The translations under genes and the position numbers were made by a program. Shown here piece by piece: positions 5,722-12,576 of a stretch of DNA of 14,099 nt; position 1 is the stretch's first letter; each line of letters starts with the position of its first letter. The notes beneath the pieces were generated by a model, which saw only the letters and a list, made by a program, of their open reading frames with translations, was not told where the DNA came from and searched no databases. Source of the stretch: Elusimicrobiota bacterium (GTDB taxonomy: Bacteria; Elusimicrobiota; Elusimicrobia; UBA1565; UBA9628); assembly GCA_028871595.1 (NCBI GenBank), contig JAGWMT010000061.1, forward strand, positions 1-14,099. The letters run 5' to 3'.

Positions 5722-6322
5722 CGGGCGCCGCGTAACCCGGCCCCTCGTCCGGCAGGAGCCTCCAGGCGTCCTCCAAAGCCGCGACCCGCATCCCCTCGCT
5801 CGCGGAGACGATGCGCGCGTCCAGGACCACCGCCCACCGCGCGGACAACTCGGCCTTCAACTCCCGCAAGGCCTCGCCCAAGCCGCGCCGGGGGCCGGCT
5901 TCCACGGCCGCCAGAGAGAGGGGCTGGCCCGGAGCCAGGCGGCCTCTCGCCGCCTCGCCCGTCAGCAGGGCGGCGCGGCACTTCCCCCGGAGCCGCGCCT
6001 TGATCTCGGCCGCGACCTTCTCCGCGTGCTCGCCTTCCCGCGCGAGCATCGGGCCCAGAACTTCGGACACCAGCCAGCGGCGGTCGTCCAGGCGCCACAG
6101 AACCTTCCGCCCCCACGCGCGCCGCTGCAGGAGGCCCAAGGCCGCCAGCGCGTGCAGGGCCTGCGCGGCGGATTGATGGTTGATGCCCGCGGCGCGGGCG
6201 ATCTCGCGGCCGCTGCGCCCCACGTCGCCCGCTGCGCGCAGCGCGCGCAGGACCGCCAAGCGGCTGCCCGAACTCAACGCCGCGTCGAGAGGACGGGCTA
6301 GATGCCCTTTCAGGTAGATCAC
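5711..6322 (-). CDS. Winged-helix protein with degenerate nucleotidyltransferase-like domain
   Basis: 203 residues. The N-terminal part (about 17-80) is a winged helix: SGREIARAAGINHQSAAQAL is the helix-turn-helix and LGLLQRRAWGRKVLWRL the last helix and wing. A helical linker leads to a region that aligns by eye with the start of MNT-type nucleotidyltransferase domains, which normally read GSxARGxxxPGSDxDL. Here it is GEAARG (122-127) and PGQPLSL (131-137): the Ser is Glu123 and both metal-binding Asp are Pro134 and Ser136. Catalysis is therefore unlikely, and a regulatory role is the better guess. GTG is the start codon, one base after the Tdh stop, with no clear Shine-Dalgarno, so coupled translation is likely. 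The gene is last in the proline/threonine catabolic unit and may regulate it. The nucleotidyltransferase relationship is inferred from motif position only. Confidence 0.72.
   Translation of the reverse strand: MIYLKGHLARPLDAALSSGSRLAVLRALRAAGDVGRSGREIARAAGINHQSAAQALHALAALGLLQRRAWGRKVLWRLDDRRWLVSEVLGPMLAREGEHAEKVAAEIKARLRGKCRAALLTGEAARGRLAPGQPLSLAAVEAGPRRGLGEALRELKAELSARWAVVLDARIVSASEGMRVAALEDAWRLLPDEGPGYAAPVRA
5714..5727. terminator. Small hairpin at the convergent gene overlap; possible bidirectional terminator
   Basis: CGCCC and GGGCG pair around TGAC, with the plus-strand stop codon in the loop, exactly where the GT-C-like gene and the winged-helix gene converge. The five-base-pair stem is GC-only. 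There is no T-run on either side, so termination activity is doubtful. Confidence 0.25.
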
Positions 6323-6323
6323 G

Positions 6324-7352
6324 TCAGGGGACGAAAACGACCTTTCCGCAGTTCTTGTCGGGAGAGGTCATCGCCGCGAAGCCGTGCGCGTAGTCCTTCA
6401 GCGGGAAGGTGTGCGTCACGACGGGCTTCAGGTCCACCGCGCCGGAACGCAGCAGGCGGTCGGCCTTGTACCAGGTCTCGAAGATCTCGCGGCCGACGAT
6501 GCCGTGCACGCGCACGCCCTTGAAGATCAGGTCGTTGGCCCAGTCCAGCTCGATCTTCTTCGACGGGATGCCGAAGGCGGTGATGCGGCCGCCGCTGCGC
6601 ACGTTCTTGAAGGCGGACGTGATGGCCGCCTGGGCGCCCGACATCTCGCAGACCACGTCGAAGCCGTCCTTCACCTTGCCGGCCTTGATCGGGTCCTCGT
6701 CGGGCGACACCACGTGGGTCGCGCCCATCCGGAGGGCGAGTTCGGCGCGGTACTTCGAGCCCTCGACGGCGACGATGCGGTCCGCGCCGGACGCCTTCGC
6801 CACGGCGATGGAGAACAGGCCCTGGGGGCCGCAGCCCATGACCAGCACGGACTTCGCCGCGACGGACTCGACCAAAACCGAGTACACGGCGTTGCCGAAC
6901 GGCTCGAACAGGGAGCCCAGGTCCTTCAAGGAATCGTCGGCGTGCTTCCACGCGCAGCGCGCGGGCACCGCGGCGTACTCGCCGAAGCCGCCGGGGCCGT
7001 CCACGCCGATGATCTTCATCTCGCGGCAGACGTGGCGCTGGCCGTTCTGGCACTGGTAGCACAGGCCGCAGAAGATGTGGCTTTCGACGGAGACGAAGTC
7101 CCCCTTCTTGAAATCGCGCGCGTTGGCGCCGATCTCGGCGACGGTGCCGCAGAACTCGTGGCCGAAGGTGCTGGGGGTCTTGAAGCGCTCGGGGGCCCAG
7201 GAGTTCCAGTTGAAGATGGGCAGGTCGGAGCCGCAGATGGACGCGCGGTGGACCTTGATCAGCAGCTCGTCGGGCTTGATGCGCAGGTCGTCCAAGGGGC
7301 CGAACGTCGCGCCGGGGCCGGCGGCCTTCTTGAAGAGCGCGTTCATTCCCAT
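6324..7352 (-). CDS. tdh: L-threonine 3-dehydrogenase
   Basis: A zinc-dependent medium-chain dehydrogenase that oxidises L-threonine to 2-amino-3-ketobutyrate with NAD+; the product is the substrate of Kbl encoded nearby. In 342 residues the catalytic zinc ligands Cys40 (ICGSD), His65 and Glu66 (GHE) are present, and the four structural-zinc cysteines Cys95, 98, 101 and 109 have the exact family spacing. Glu150 in EPFGNAV, the nucleotide motif GCGPQG (173-178) and an acidic residue after the second strand (AVEGSKYR) indicate NAD(H). The C-terminal GREIFETWY and NCGKVV match Tdh rather than generic alcohol dehydrogenases. The ATG at 7352 is preferred because GAGG lies at proper spacing; the ATG at 7346 is possible. 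The start overlaps the proline dehydrogenase gene by 10 nt. Confidence 0.94.
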   Translation of the reverse strand: MGMNALFKKAAGPGATFGPLDDLRIKPDELLIKVHRASICGSDLPIFNWNSWAPERFKTPSTFGHEFCGTVAEIGANARDFKKGDFVSVESHIFCGLCYQCQNGQRHVCREMKIIGVDGPGGFGEYAAVPARCAWKHADDSLKDLGSLFEPFGNAVYSVLVESVAAKSVLVMGCGPQGLFSIAVAKASGADRIVAVEGSKYRAELALRMGATHVVSPDEDPIKAGKVKDGFDVVCEMSGAQAAITSAFKNVRSGGRITAFGIPSKKIELDWANDLIFKGVRVHGIVGREIFETWYKADRLLRSGAVDLKPVVTHTFPLKDYAHGFAAMTSPDKNCGKVVFVP

Positions 7353-8185
7353 AGATTCCTCACCACGAACATCAGATTTTCCTTGCGCTCGCGCACGCGC
7401 CGGTAGAAGTACGGAAACCAATGGGTCCCGTAGGGAACGTAGACGCGCACGACGTGGCCGGCGGCGCGCAGCTCCCGCCAGCGCTTGGGGCGGATGCCGT
7501 ACAGCATCTGGATCTCGTAGTCGGACTTGACCAGGCCCGAGGCGTCGCAGGCGTTCAGCGCCGCCTCGATGCGCGCGTCGTCGTGCGTGGCGAAAGCCGG
7601 GATGGGCGCCTTGGTCAGGATCGCCGCGCACTTGTCGTAATTCGCGTTCACGTCGGCCTTCGACGGATAGGCGACGGCGGCCGGCTCCTTGTACGCGCCC
7701 TTGCACAGGCGCACGCGCGCGCCGCGCGCGGCGGCGTCGCGGCAATCCTGCTCGGTCCGGCGCAGGTAGGCCTGGAGCACGATGCCCAGGTTCGGGTGCG
7801 TGTCGTGGAGCGAATAGAAGAGATCCAAGGTCTTCTGCGTCCACGCCGAGCCTTCCATGTCTATGCGCACGAAATTCCTGTGCTTGGCCGCTTCCTCGGC
7901 GATGCGGATCAGGTTCTCGCGCGCCAGGGCCGCGTCGATGGCCAGGCCGATCTGGGTCAGCTTGAGCGAGATGTTGCAGTCCACGCCGGAGCCGGCGATG
8001 CGCCGCAGCATCGTCAGGTTCTCCTCGGCGGCGGCCAGGGCCTGGTCCCGGGTCAGGCTGTCCTCGCCCAGGTTGTCCAAGGTCGCCTTGATGCCGTCTT
8101 TGTTCAGCGCGCGGACCGCGTTGATCGCGTCGTCCACCGCGTCTCCGGCGACGAACCGGCCGGCCAGGAAGGTCAATGCTCTCAT
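7343..8185 (-). CDS. Proline dehydrogenase (monofunctional, FAD-dependent)
   Basis: Oxidises L-proline to pyrroline-5-carboxylate, passing electrons via FAD to the quinone pool. It is a TIM-barrel enzyme, usually membrane-associated. The 280-residue product carries the family elements in order: SLKLTQIGL (K75), VRIDMEGS (D109), YLRRTEQD (140-147), VRLCKGAYKEP (158-168), ATHDD (199-203), YEIQMLYG (223-230), VYVPYG and the substrate-binding arginine pair in YRRVRER (R262-R263). It matches the short single-domain type known from Thermus and Bacillus, not bifunctional PutA. No P5C dehydrogenase gene is in the window. The ATG at 8185 is preceded by an extended -10 and no Shine-Dalgarno, suggesting a leaderless message. 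It leads the three-gene unit with tdh and the winged-helix protein. Confidence 0.94.
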   Translation of the reverse strand: MRALTFLAGRFVAGDAVDDAINAVRALNKDGIKATLDNLGEDSLTRDQALAAAEENLTMLRRIAGSGVDCNISLKLTQIGLAIDAALARENLIRIAEEAAKHRNFVRIDMEGSAWTQKTLDLFYSLHDTHPNLGIVLQAYLRRTEQDCRDAAARGARVRLCKGAYKEPAAVAYPSKADVNANYDKCAAILTKAPIPAFATHDDARIEAALNACDASGLVKSDYEIQMLYGIRPKRWRELRAAGHVVRVYVPYGTHWFPYFYRRVRERKENLMFVVRNLWE

Positions 8186-8192
8186 CGGCGCG

Positions 8193-8201
8193 ATTCTAGC
8201 A
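8193..8201 (-). promoter_or_regulatory. Extended -10 promoter for the proline dehydrogenase unit
   Basis: TGCTAGAAT on the minus strand is an extended -10 (TGn plus TAGAAT, one mismatch) lying in the 28-nt gap after the DUF423 gene. Seven bases separate it from the ATG at 8185, so initiation would fall on the start codon. No -35 is evident. It suggests that the proline/threonine unit is transcribed separately from the seven-gene unit upstream. Confidence 0.55.
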
Positions 8202-8213
8202 TTCCCCGCCGGA

Positions 8214-8582
8214 TTATTTCAGCCGGGCGAACAAGAGAAGCGCCCAACCGGCGAGAAACAAAAGGCCGCCGATGGGAGTGACGGCGCCCAGGCGGCGCTC
8301 GCCGGTCAGCGACAGGACATAAAGGCTGCCGGAGAACACCACGATCCCGCCCAGGAAGCACCAGCCGGCGTTGGTCACGGCGCGGGAGGGCCATTTGTCG
8401 GACAGCAGTCCGACCGCGATCAGCGCCAGGGCGTGATACATGTGATAGCGAACACCGGTCTCCCAGATCGCCAGCATCTCCGGCGAGATCTTGGATTTTA
8501 ATCCGTGCGCGGCGAACGCGCCCAGGCCCACGGCCAGGAACATGAGCCCGGAACCGGCGCGAATCCAGAATTCCGGGCTCAC
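8214..8582 (-). CDS. DUF423 family small membrane protein
   Basis: A 122-residue inner-membrane protein of the DUF423 (YgdD-like) family with about four transmembrane helices. Recognisable are GLGAFAAHGLK, the YHMYHALAL segment, and a glycine-rich second half with GSLYVLSLTG and VTPIGGLLFLAGW. The biochemical function of the family is unknown. The start chosen is GTG at 8582: it overlaps the pseudouridine synthase stop as GTGA and has GGAAG five bases upstream. An in-frame TTG at 8594 is a weaker alternative. It is the last gene of the seven-gene overlapping unit. Confidence 0.88.
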   Translation of the reverse strand: MSPEFWIRAGSGLMFLAVGLGAFAAHGLKSKISPEMLAIWETGVRYHMYHALALIAVGLLSDKWPSRAVTNAGWCFLGGIVVFSGSLYVLSLTGERRLGAVTPIGGLLFLAGWALLLFARLK

Positions 8583-9496
8583 AATGACTTCCAAAACGCC
8601 GCGAAGTCCTTCGGCGGCTCGGCGGCGAACATGGCCGGACGGCCGCTGGCGGGGTGCTCGAACAAAAGTTTATAGGCGTGGAGCATCAGGCGCGGGGCCG
8701 CGGCCTCGCCGGGCCCGGGGCGGTCGAACTCGGAGTCGCCCATGACGGGATGGCCCATGTGGGCCAGGTGGGCGCGGATTTGATGGGTGCGGCCGGTGAG
8801 CGGCATGGCCTCGACCAAAGCGGCGCCCTTCTTCTTGGACACGACCTTGAAGGCGGTCTCCGCGGGCTTGCCCATGGCGGTGACCACGATCTTGCGCAGG
8901 CCGGGCAGGCGGCCGATGGGGGCGTCGATGCGGGACTTGCCCGCCATCTCGCCGCGGACGATGGCGCGGTAGGTCTTCTCCATCTCGCGCGCCTTGAAGC
9001 CGGCGCACAGGGCGGCGTAGATCTCCGGGTCCTTGGCCACCACCAGGACGCCGCTCGTGGGGCGGTCCAGGCGGTGGACGATGCCGCAGCGCGGCGTGCG
9101 CGCCTTGAGGATGGCGGGCCGGTGGACCTGGAGCAGGGCCGCCAGGTTCTCCTGGCTCTCCGCGCGCGCCGCCTCCGGGCTGACCAGCCAGGAGGAGCCC
9201 AGAGGGTGCATGAGCAGGCCCGACGGCTTGTTGAGCACCATCAGGCGTTTATCCTCGAACAGCACCCAGGATTCGAAATCCGTGCCCGCGACCGGGGCCA
9301 GCTCGGGCAGCTCCACCGTGACGCGGTCGCCCTCGGCCACCCGCTCGTCGGCGTCGCGCGTCTTTCCGTTCACGGCCACGTGGCCGGCGGAGATCAGGTC
9401 CTTGAGGAAGACGCGCGTGTAGCCGTCCAGGAACTTCGCCAGGAACGCGTCCAGGCGCGGCCCCCCCGTCTCGACGGTCAGGATTTTCTTCGCCAT
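8579..9496 (-). CDS. RluA-family pseudouridine synthase
   Basis: Isomerises uridine to pseudouridine in RNA, most likely 23S rRNA. The 305-residue protein has an N-terminal S4 RNA-binding domain (about 13-62) and an RluA catalytic domain. The catalytic aspartate is Asp144 in GIVHRLDRPTSG, and the later LTGRTHQIRAHLAHMGHPVMGD segment is the conserved second motif. The stretch between KPSGLLMHP and the catalytic motif is longer than usual, with an Ala/Glu-rich insert near 104-120. Which RluD/RluC-like position it modifies cannot be told. ATG at 9496 is chosen because GGAG lies 7 nt upstream and the protein then begins just before the S4 domain. It overlaps the second lgt gene by 19 nt. Confidence 0.92.
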   Translation of the reverse strand: MAKKILTVETGGPRLDAFLAKFLDGYTRVFLKDLISAGHVAVNGKTRDADERVAEGDRVTVELPELAPVAGTDFESWVLFEDKRLMVLNKPSGLLMHPLGSSWLVSPEAARAESQENLAALLQVHRPAILKARTPRCGIVHRLDRPTSGVLVVAKDPEIYAALCAGFKAREMEKTYRAIVRGEMAGKSRIDAPIGRLPGLRKIVVTAMGKPAETAFKVVSKKKGAALVEAMPLTGRTHQIRAHLAHMGHPVMGDSEFDRPGPGEAAAPRLMLHAYKLLFEHPASGRPAMFAAEPPKDFAAFWKSL

Positions 9497-10206
9497 GCCA
9501 GGACTCCGGTTGCGGTCAGCGCGGCCAACGCCACCCACTGGGAGGGCGACAGCCCCGCCAGCACGAAGCCCCGGTCGTCGGCGCGAACGATCTCGATGAG
9601 GAACCGCGCGGTCGCGTACAGCGCTATGTAAAAGAGGAACGCCGAACCCGGCTTCCAGCGCCCGTCGCGGGTGCGCCGCAGGCCCACGCGCGCCACCGTG
9701 TAGGCGATCAAAGCGTTGGCGATCGCCTCGTAGATCTGCGTCGGGTGGCGGGAGGGGTCGCCGGCCAGGGGGATGCCCCAGGGCAGGTCGGTGTGCGCGC
9801 CGTAGCAGCAGCCGGCCGCCAGGCAGCCCAGGCGGCCGATCGCGTGGCCGATGGGCAGGGCCACGCCGAAGTAGTCGGACATCTTGGCGAAGGAGAACTT
9901 CATCCGCCGCGAGGCGATCCAGCCCGCCAGCGCCGCGCCCAGGAAGCCGCCGTAGAAGACGAAGCCGTAGCGCACGTCGTGCCAGAACAGGGTGATGTCG
10001 CGCTCGACGATCACGTAGCCGATCTTGCCTCCCAACAGGGCGCCGCCGAACAGCCAGTAGACCAGGTCCCAGAAGGCGTCCTCGGTCAGGCCCAATTCAT
10101 CGCGCCGGGCCTGCAGCCACCAGATCGCCGTGACGTAGCCGCACGCGACCAGGACGCCGTAGGTGGACAGCTCGAACGCGCCGATCTTCAGGAGGGTCGG
10201 GTACAC
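9478..10206 (-). CDS. lgt: Prolipoprotein diacylglyceryl transferase, second paralogue
   Basis: Transfers the diacylglyceryl group from phosphatidylglycerol to the lipobox cysteine of prolipoproteins; polytopic inner-membrane enzyme. The 242-residue product has YPTLLKIGAFELSTYG at the N-terminus, GFVFYGGFLG, GRLGCLAAGCCYG with the essential Arg, HPTQIYEA, and RFLIEIVRADDRG at the end. Compared with E. coli Lgt, the HGG His is Tyr and the GRIGN Asn is Cys. The GCCYG form is a known lineage variant. The start is GTG at 10206 with GGAG six bases upstream; no ATG gives an Lgt-like N-terminus. It overlaps the preceding lgt gene by 19 nt in another frame, so the two are separate polypeptides, not a broken gene. 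Confidence 0.9.
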   Translation of the reverse strand: MYPTLLKIGAFELSTYGVLVACGYVTAIWWLQARRDELGLTEDAFWDLVYWLFGGALLGGKIGYVIVERDITLFWHDVRYGFVFYGGFLGAALAGWIASRRMKFSFAKMSDYFGVALPIGHAIGRLGCLAAGCCYGAHTDLPWGIPLAGDPSRHPTQIYEAIANALIAYTVARVGLRRTRDGRWKPGSAFLFYIALYATARFLIEIVRADDRGFVLAGLSPSQWVALAALTATGVLAWRRKS

Positions 10207-10967
10207 AGGGATCTCCAGGCCAGCAGGGACAGCGAAGCCGCGATCAGGCCCAGGCCCAGGCCCTGTCCGGCGGTCAGGCCCCAGCCCAGCGGCACGGTGT
10301 CGCCGCGGTAGTACTCCAGGAAGAAGCGCTCGACGCCGTAGCACGCGAAATAGGCGGCGACCACCAGCCCGGGACGCGATTTCTCCGTGCGCAGCAGCAG
10401 GCGGTACATGGCCGCGGCGATCAGCGCGTTGCCGAAGGCCTCGTAGAGCTGGGCGGGATGGAGCGGGACCCCCAGCCATTCCAGCGGCACCATCGAGCGC
10501 GGATCGCGGAAGACGATGGCCCACGGCACGTCGGTGGGTCGGCCCTCGCAGCAGCCCGCCAGCAGGCAGCCGATGCGGCTGAAGGAGTGTCCCAGCGGCG
10601 CCATCACGCATATGGTGTCCATCAGGCGGAGAAACGGGATCTTGCGCCAGCGGCAGAACAGCCAGACCCCGATGGGGACGGAAATGAAGCCGCCCAGGAC
10701 GGAGAAGCCGCTGGACGGCGAGACCAAGGTGCGCCAAAAATCCCGGGAGAACCAGGCCGTGTATTCGAAGAGGTACAGAAGACGCCCGCCGCCGAAGCCG
10801 CTGAGCAGGATCACGTTGATCAGGATCCAGAAGTCGTCCTCGTCGTTGAGGCCGGCCTTCTTCAGGCGCCGGTGCAGGAACCAGAACGCGGCAAGGCCCG
10901 CCACCACCAGCATGGCGCCGTAGCCGTAAAGCTTGAACGGGCCGAAGGCGAGGAGAACGGGCCTCAC
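10188..10967 (-). CDS. lgt: Prolipoprotein diacylglyceryl transferase, first paralogue
   Basis: A 259-residue Lgt-family membrane protein directly upstream of a second copy. It begins [20 protein letters not shown] and has GFSVLGGFIS, SRIGCLLAGCCEG, HPAQLYEAFGNALI and ERFFLEYYRGD, so the core Arg and the HPxQLYE motif are kept. The HGG His is Leu and the Gly before the core Arg is Ser, making this the more divergent of the pair. Both copies lack obvious truncation. The start is GTG at 10967, overlapping the stop of the FtsB-like gene (GTGA), with GGAG about 8 nt upstream. The paralogues could differ in lipid or substrate preference, or one may have a new role; the sequence does not decide. 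Confidence 0.88.
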   Translation of the reverse strand: MRPVLLAFGPFKLYGYGAMLVVAGLAAFWFLHRRLKKAGLNDEDDFWILINVILLSGFGGGRLLYLFEYTAWFSRDFWRTLVSPSSGFSVLGGFISVPIGVWLFCRWRKIPFLRLMDTICVMAPLGHSFSRIGCLLAGCCEGRPTDVPWAIVFRDPRSMVPLEWLGVPLHPAQLYEAFGNALIAAAMYRLLLRTEKSRPGLVVAAYFACYGVERFFLEYYRGDTVPLGWGLTAGQGLGLGLIAASLSLLAWRSLCTRPS

Positions 10968-11284
10968 GGCTTCTTCTCCGGGGCGGGAAAGCGGTACTCG
11001 ATCTCCCCCTTCTTGATATAGCCCAGGTCCACGCGCGCGGCGCGCTCCACGGCGCCGTCTCCCGAGCGCAGCGACTTCAGACGCGCGTCGAGCTCCTTCT
11101 CGTCGTGGTCCAACTGGGCGATCTCGCGGTGGAGCCGCCGCAGTTCCATCCAGTTCGACACCATGCTGCGGAAGCCCGCGTTGCCGAAGAACACCGCGAG
11201 CAGCGCCGCGCCGACCGCCAGGCGCGCCCAATGCTCCCGCGCGAACTCCGCGGCGGCCGCGGAACGCGCGGCCTTGGCGGTCAT
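10964..11284 (-). CDS. ftsB: FtsB/DivIC-like septum formation initiator
   Basis: A 106-residue bitopic membrane protein. A short basic cytoplasmic N-terminus precedes one transmembrane helix (about 20-36). Then comes a coiled coil (about 42-75, [18 protein letters not shown]) and the conserved tail in which an Arg-x-Asp-Leu-Gly-Tyr-Ile-Lys-Lys-Gly-Glu pattern resembles the FtsB/DivIC signature. In E. coli FtsB joins FtsL and FtsQ in the division complex. Its place directly after enolase is a common arrangement in bacteria and supports the call. The start ATG at 11284 overlaps the enolase stop (ATGA); a Shine-Dalgarno is not obvious, implying coupled translation. Confidence 0.88.
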   Translation of the reverse strand: MTAKAARSAAAAEFAREHWARLAVGAALLAVFFGNAGFRSMVSNWMELRRLHREIAQLDHDEKELDARLKSLRSGDGAVERAARVDLGYIKKGEIEYRFPAPEKKP

Positions 11285-12576
11285 CGCGCGGCGGCCGCGA
11301 CCCGGAAGGCCCGACCGCCCGCGTAGACGGCCTTGGGGCCGAGCGCGGCTTCGATCTGAAGCAGGCGGTTGTACTTGGCCAGGCGCTCGGAGCGGCAAGG
11401 CGCGCCCGTCTTGATGGCGCCCGCGTTGAGGGCGACGGCCAGGTCGGCGATGAACGCGTCCTCGGTCTCGCCCGAACGGTGGGAAATGACCGCCGAGAAG
11501 CCCGCCTTCTGGGCGTCGCGCACCGCGGTGACGGTCTCGGTCAGCGTGCCGATCTGGTTGAGCTTGATGAGGATGGCGTTGGCGGACTTTTCCTTGATGC
11601 CGCGCGCCAGGCGGGAGGGATTGGTGACGAACAGGTCGTCGCCGATCAGGCGCATCTTGTCGCCCAGCTTCGCGGTCATCGCCTGCCAGCCGGACCAGTC
11701 GTCTTCGGCCAGCGGATCCTCGATGGAGATGAGTCCATACTTCGAAGCCCACGAAGCGTACACAGCGGCGATTTCGGCCGAGGGCAACGGCTTGCCCTCC
11801 AGGATGTACTTGCCGTCCTTGAAATATTCGCTGGCGGCGCAGTCCAGGGCGATCTTGACCTTGCCCGCGTAGCCGGCGTCGGCGATCGACTTGGAAAGTA
11901 CGTCCAAGACCTCGACATGAGTCTTCAGCTTCGGCGCGAAGCCGCCCTCGTCGCCGACCGCGACGGTCATCTTCATCGCGGCGAGATCCTTCTTCAAATA
12001 CTGGTACACCTCCGCTCCGGCGCGCAGGGCCTCGGAGAAGGTGGGCGCCTCGGTGGGCACGATCATGAACTCCTGGACGTCCAGTCCGGAGTCGGCGTGC
12101 TTGCCGCCGTTGACGACGTTGAGCATGGGCGCGGGCAGCAGCCACTCGGCCTCGGGGAGGCCGTAGGCCTTGCGCAGGAACGCGTACAGAGGGAGCTTCA
12201 GCGAGACGGCCTGGGCGCGCGCGGCGGCCATGGACACCGCCAGGATGGCGTTGGCGCCCAGGCGGCCCTTGTTGGGCGTGCCGTCGAGCGCGATCATCTT
12301 CATATCCAGGCCCGCGGAGTCGCCGGCGTCGAAGCCCTTCACGGCCTTGGCCAGCTCGCCGTTGACGTTGGCGACGGCCTTGAGCACGCCCTTGCCCAGG
12401 AAGCGCTTCTTGTCGCCGTCGCGGAGCTCCACGGCCTCGTGCGCGCCGGTGGAAGCGCCGCTGGGAACGGCGGCGGAGCCCACGGATCCGTCGGCCAAGG
12501 TCACGTCCGCGGCGACGGTCGGCAGGCCGCGGGAGTCCAGTATTTCAAGCGCGCGGACGGATTCGATCTTGGCCAT
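11281..12576 (-). CDS. eno: Enolase
   Basis: Interconverts 2-phosphoglycerate and phosphoenolpyruvate in glycolysis and gluconeogenesis; usually also surface- or degradosome-associated in some bacteria. The 431-residue length is typical. Active-site residues are all visible: the [10 protein letters not shown] loop (39-48), His160 in NGGKHAD, Glu169, Glu210 in GDEGGFAP, Mg ligands Asp245, Glu286 ([11 protein letters not shown]) and Asp313 (GDDLF), Lys338 in LIKLNQIGT, and the signature SHRSGETED at 365-373. ATG at 12576 shares one base with the phosphoglucomutase stop (TAATG), with a strong AGGGGA seven bases upstream. Downstream is the FtsB-like gene. Confidence 0.98.
   Translation of the reverse strand: MAKIESVRALEILDSRGLPTVAADVTLADGSVGSAAVPSGASTGAHEAVELRDGDKKRFLGKGVLKAVANVNGELAKAVKGFDAGDSAGLDMKMIALDGTPNKGRLGANAILAVSMAAARAQAVSLKLPLYAFLRKAYGLPEAEWLLPAPMLNVVNGGKHADSGLDVQEFMIVPTEAPTFSEALRAGAEVYQYLKKDLAAMKMTVAVGDEGGFAPKLKTHVEVLDVLSKSIADAGYAGKVKIALDCAASEYFKDGKYILEGKPLPSAEIAAVYASWASKYGLISIEDPLAEDDWSGWQAMTAKLGDKMRLIGDDLFVTNPSRLARGIKEKSANAILIKLNQIGTLTETVTAVRDAQKAGFSAVISHRSGETEDAFIADLAVALNAGAIKTGAPCRSERLAKYNRLLQIEAALGPKAVYAGGRAFRVAAAAR

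Noticed and set aside
9461..9467. Run of seven C as a possible slippage site in the pseudouridine synthase gene
   Set aside because: The frame is intact through it and no alternative product would gain a domain; likely just Gly-Gly-Pro coding.
9478..10967. Possibility that the two lgt genes are one frameshifted gene or a sequencing error
   Set aside because: Each has a complete N-terminus, core Arg motif, HPxQxYE motif and C-terminal Arg motif, and its own Shine-Dalgarno and start codon.
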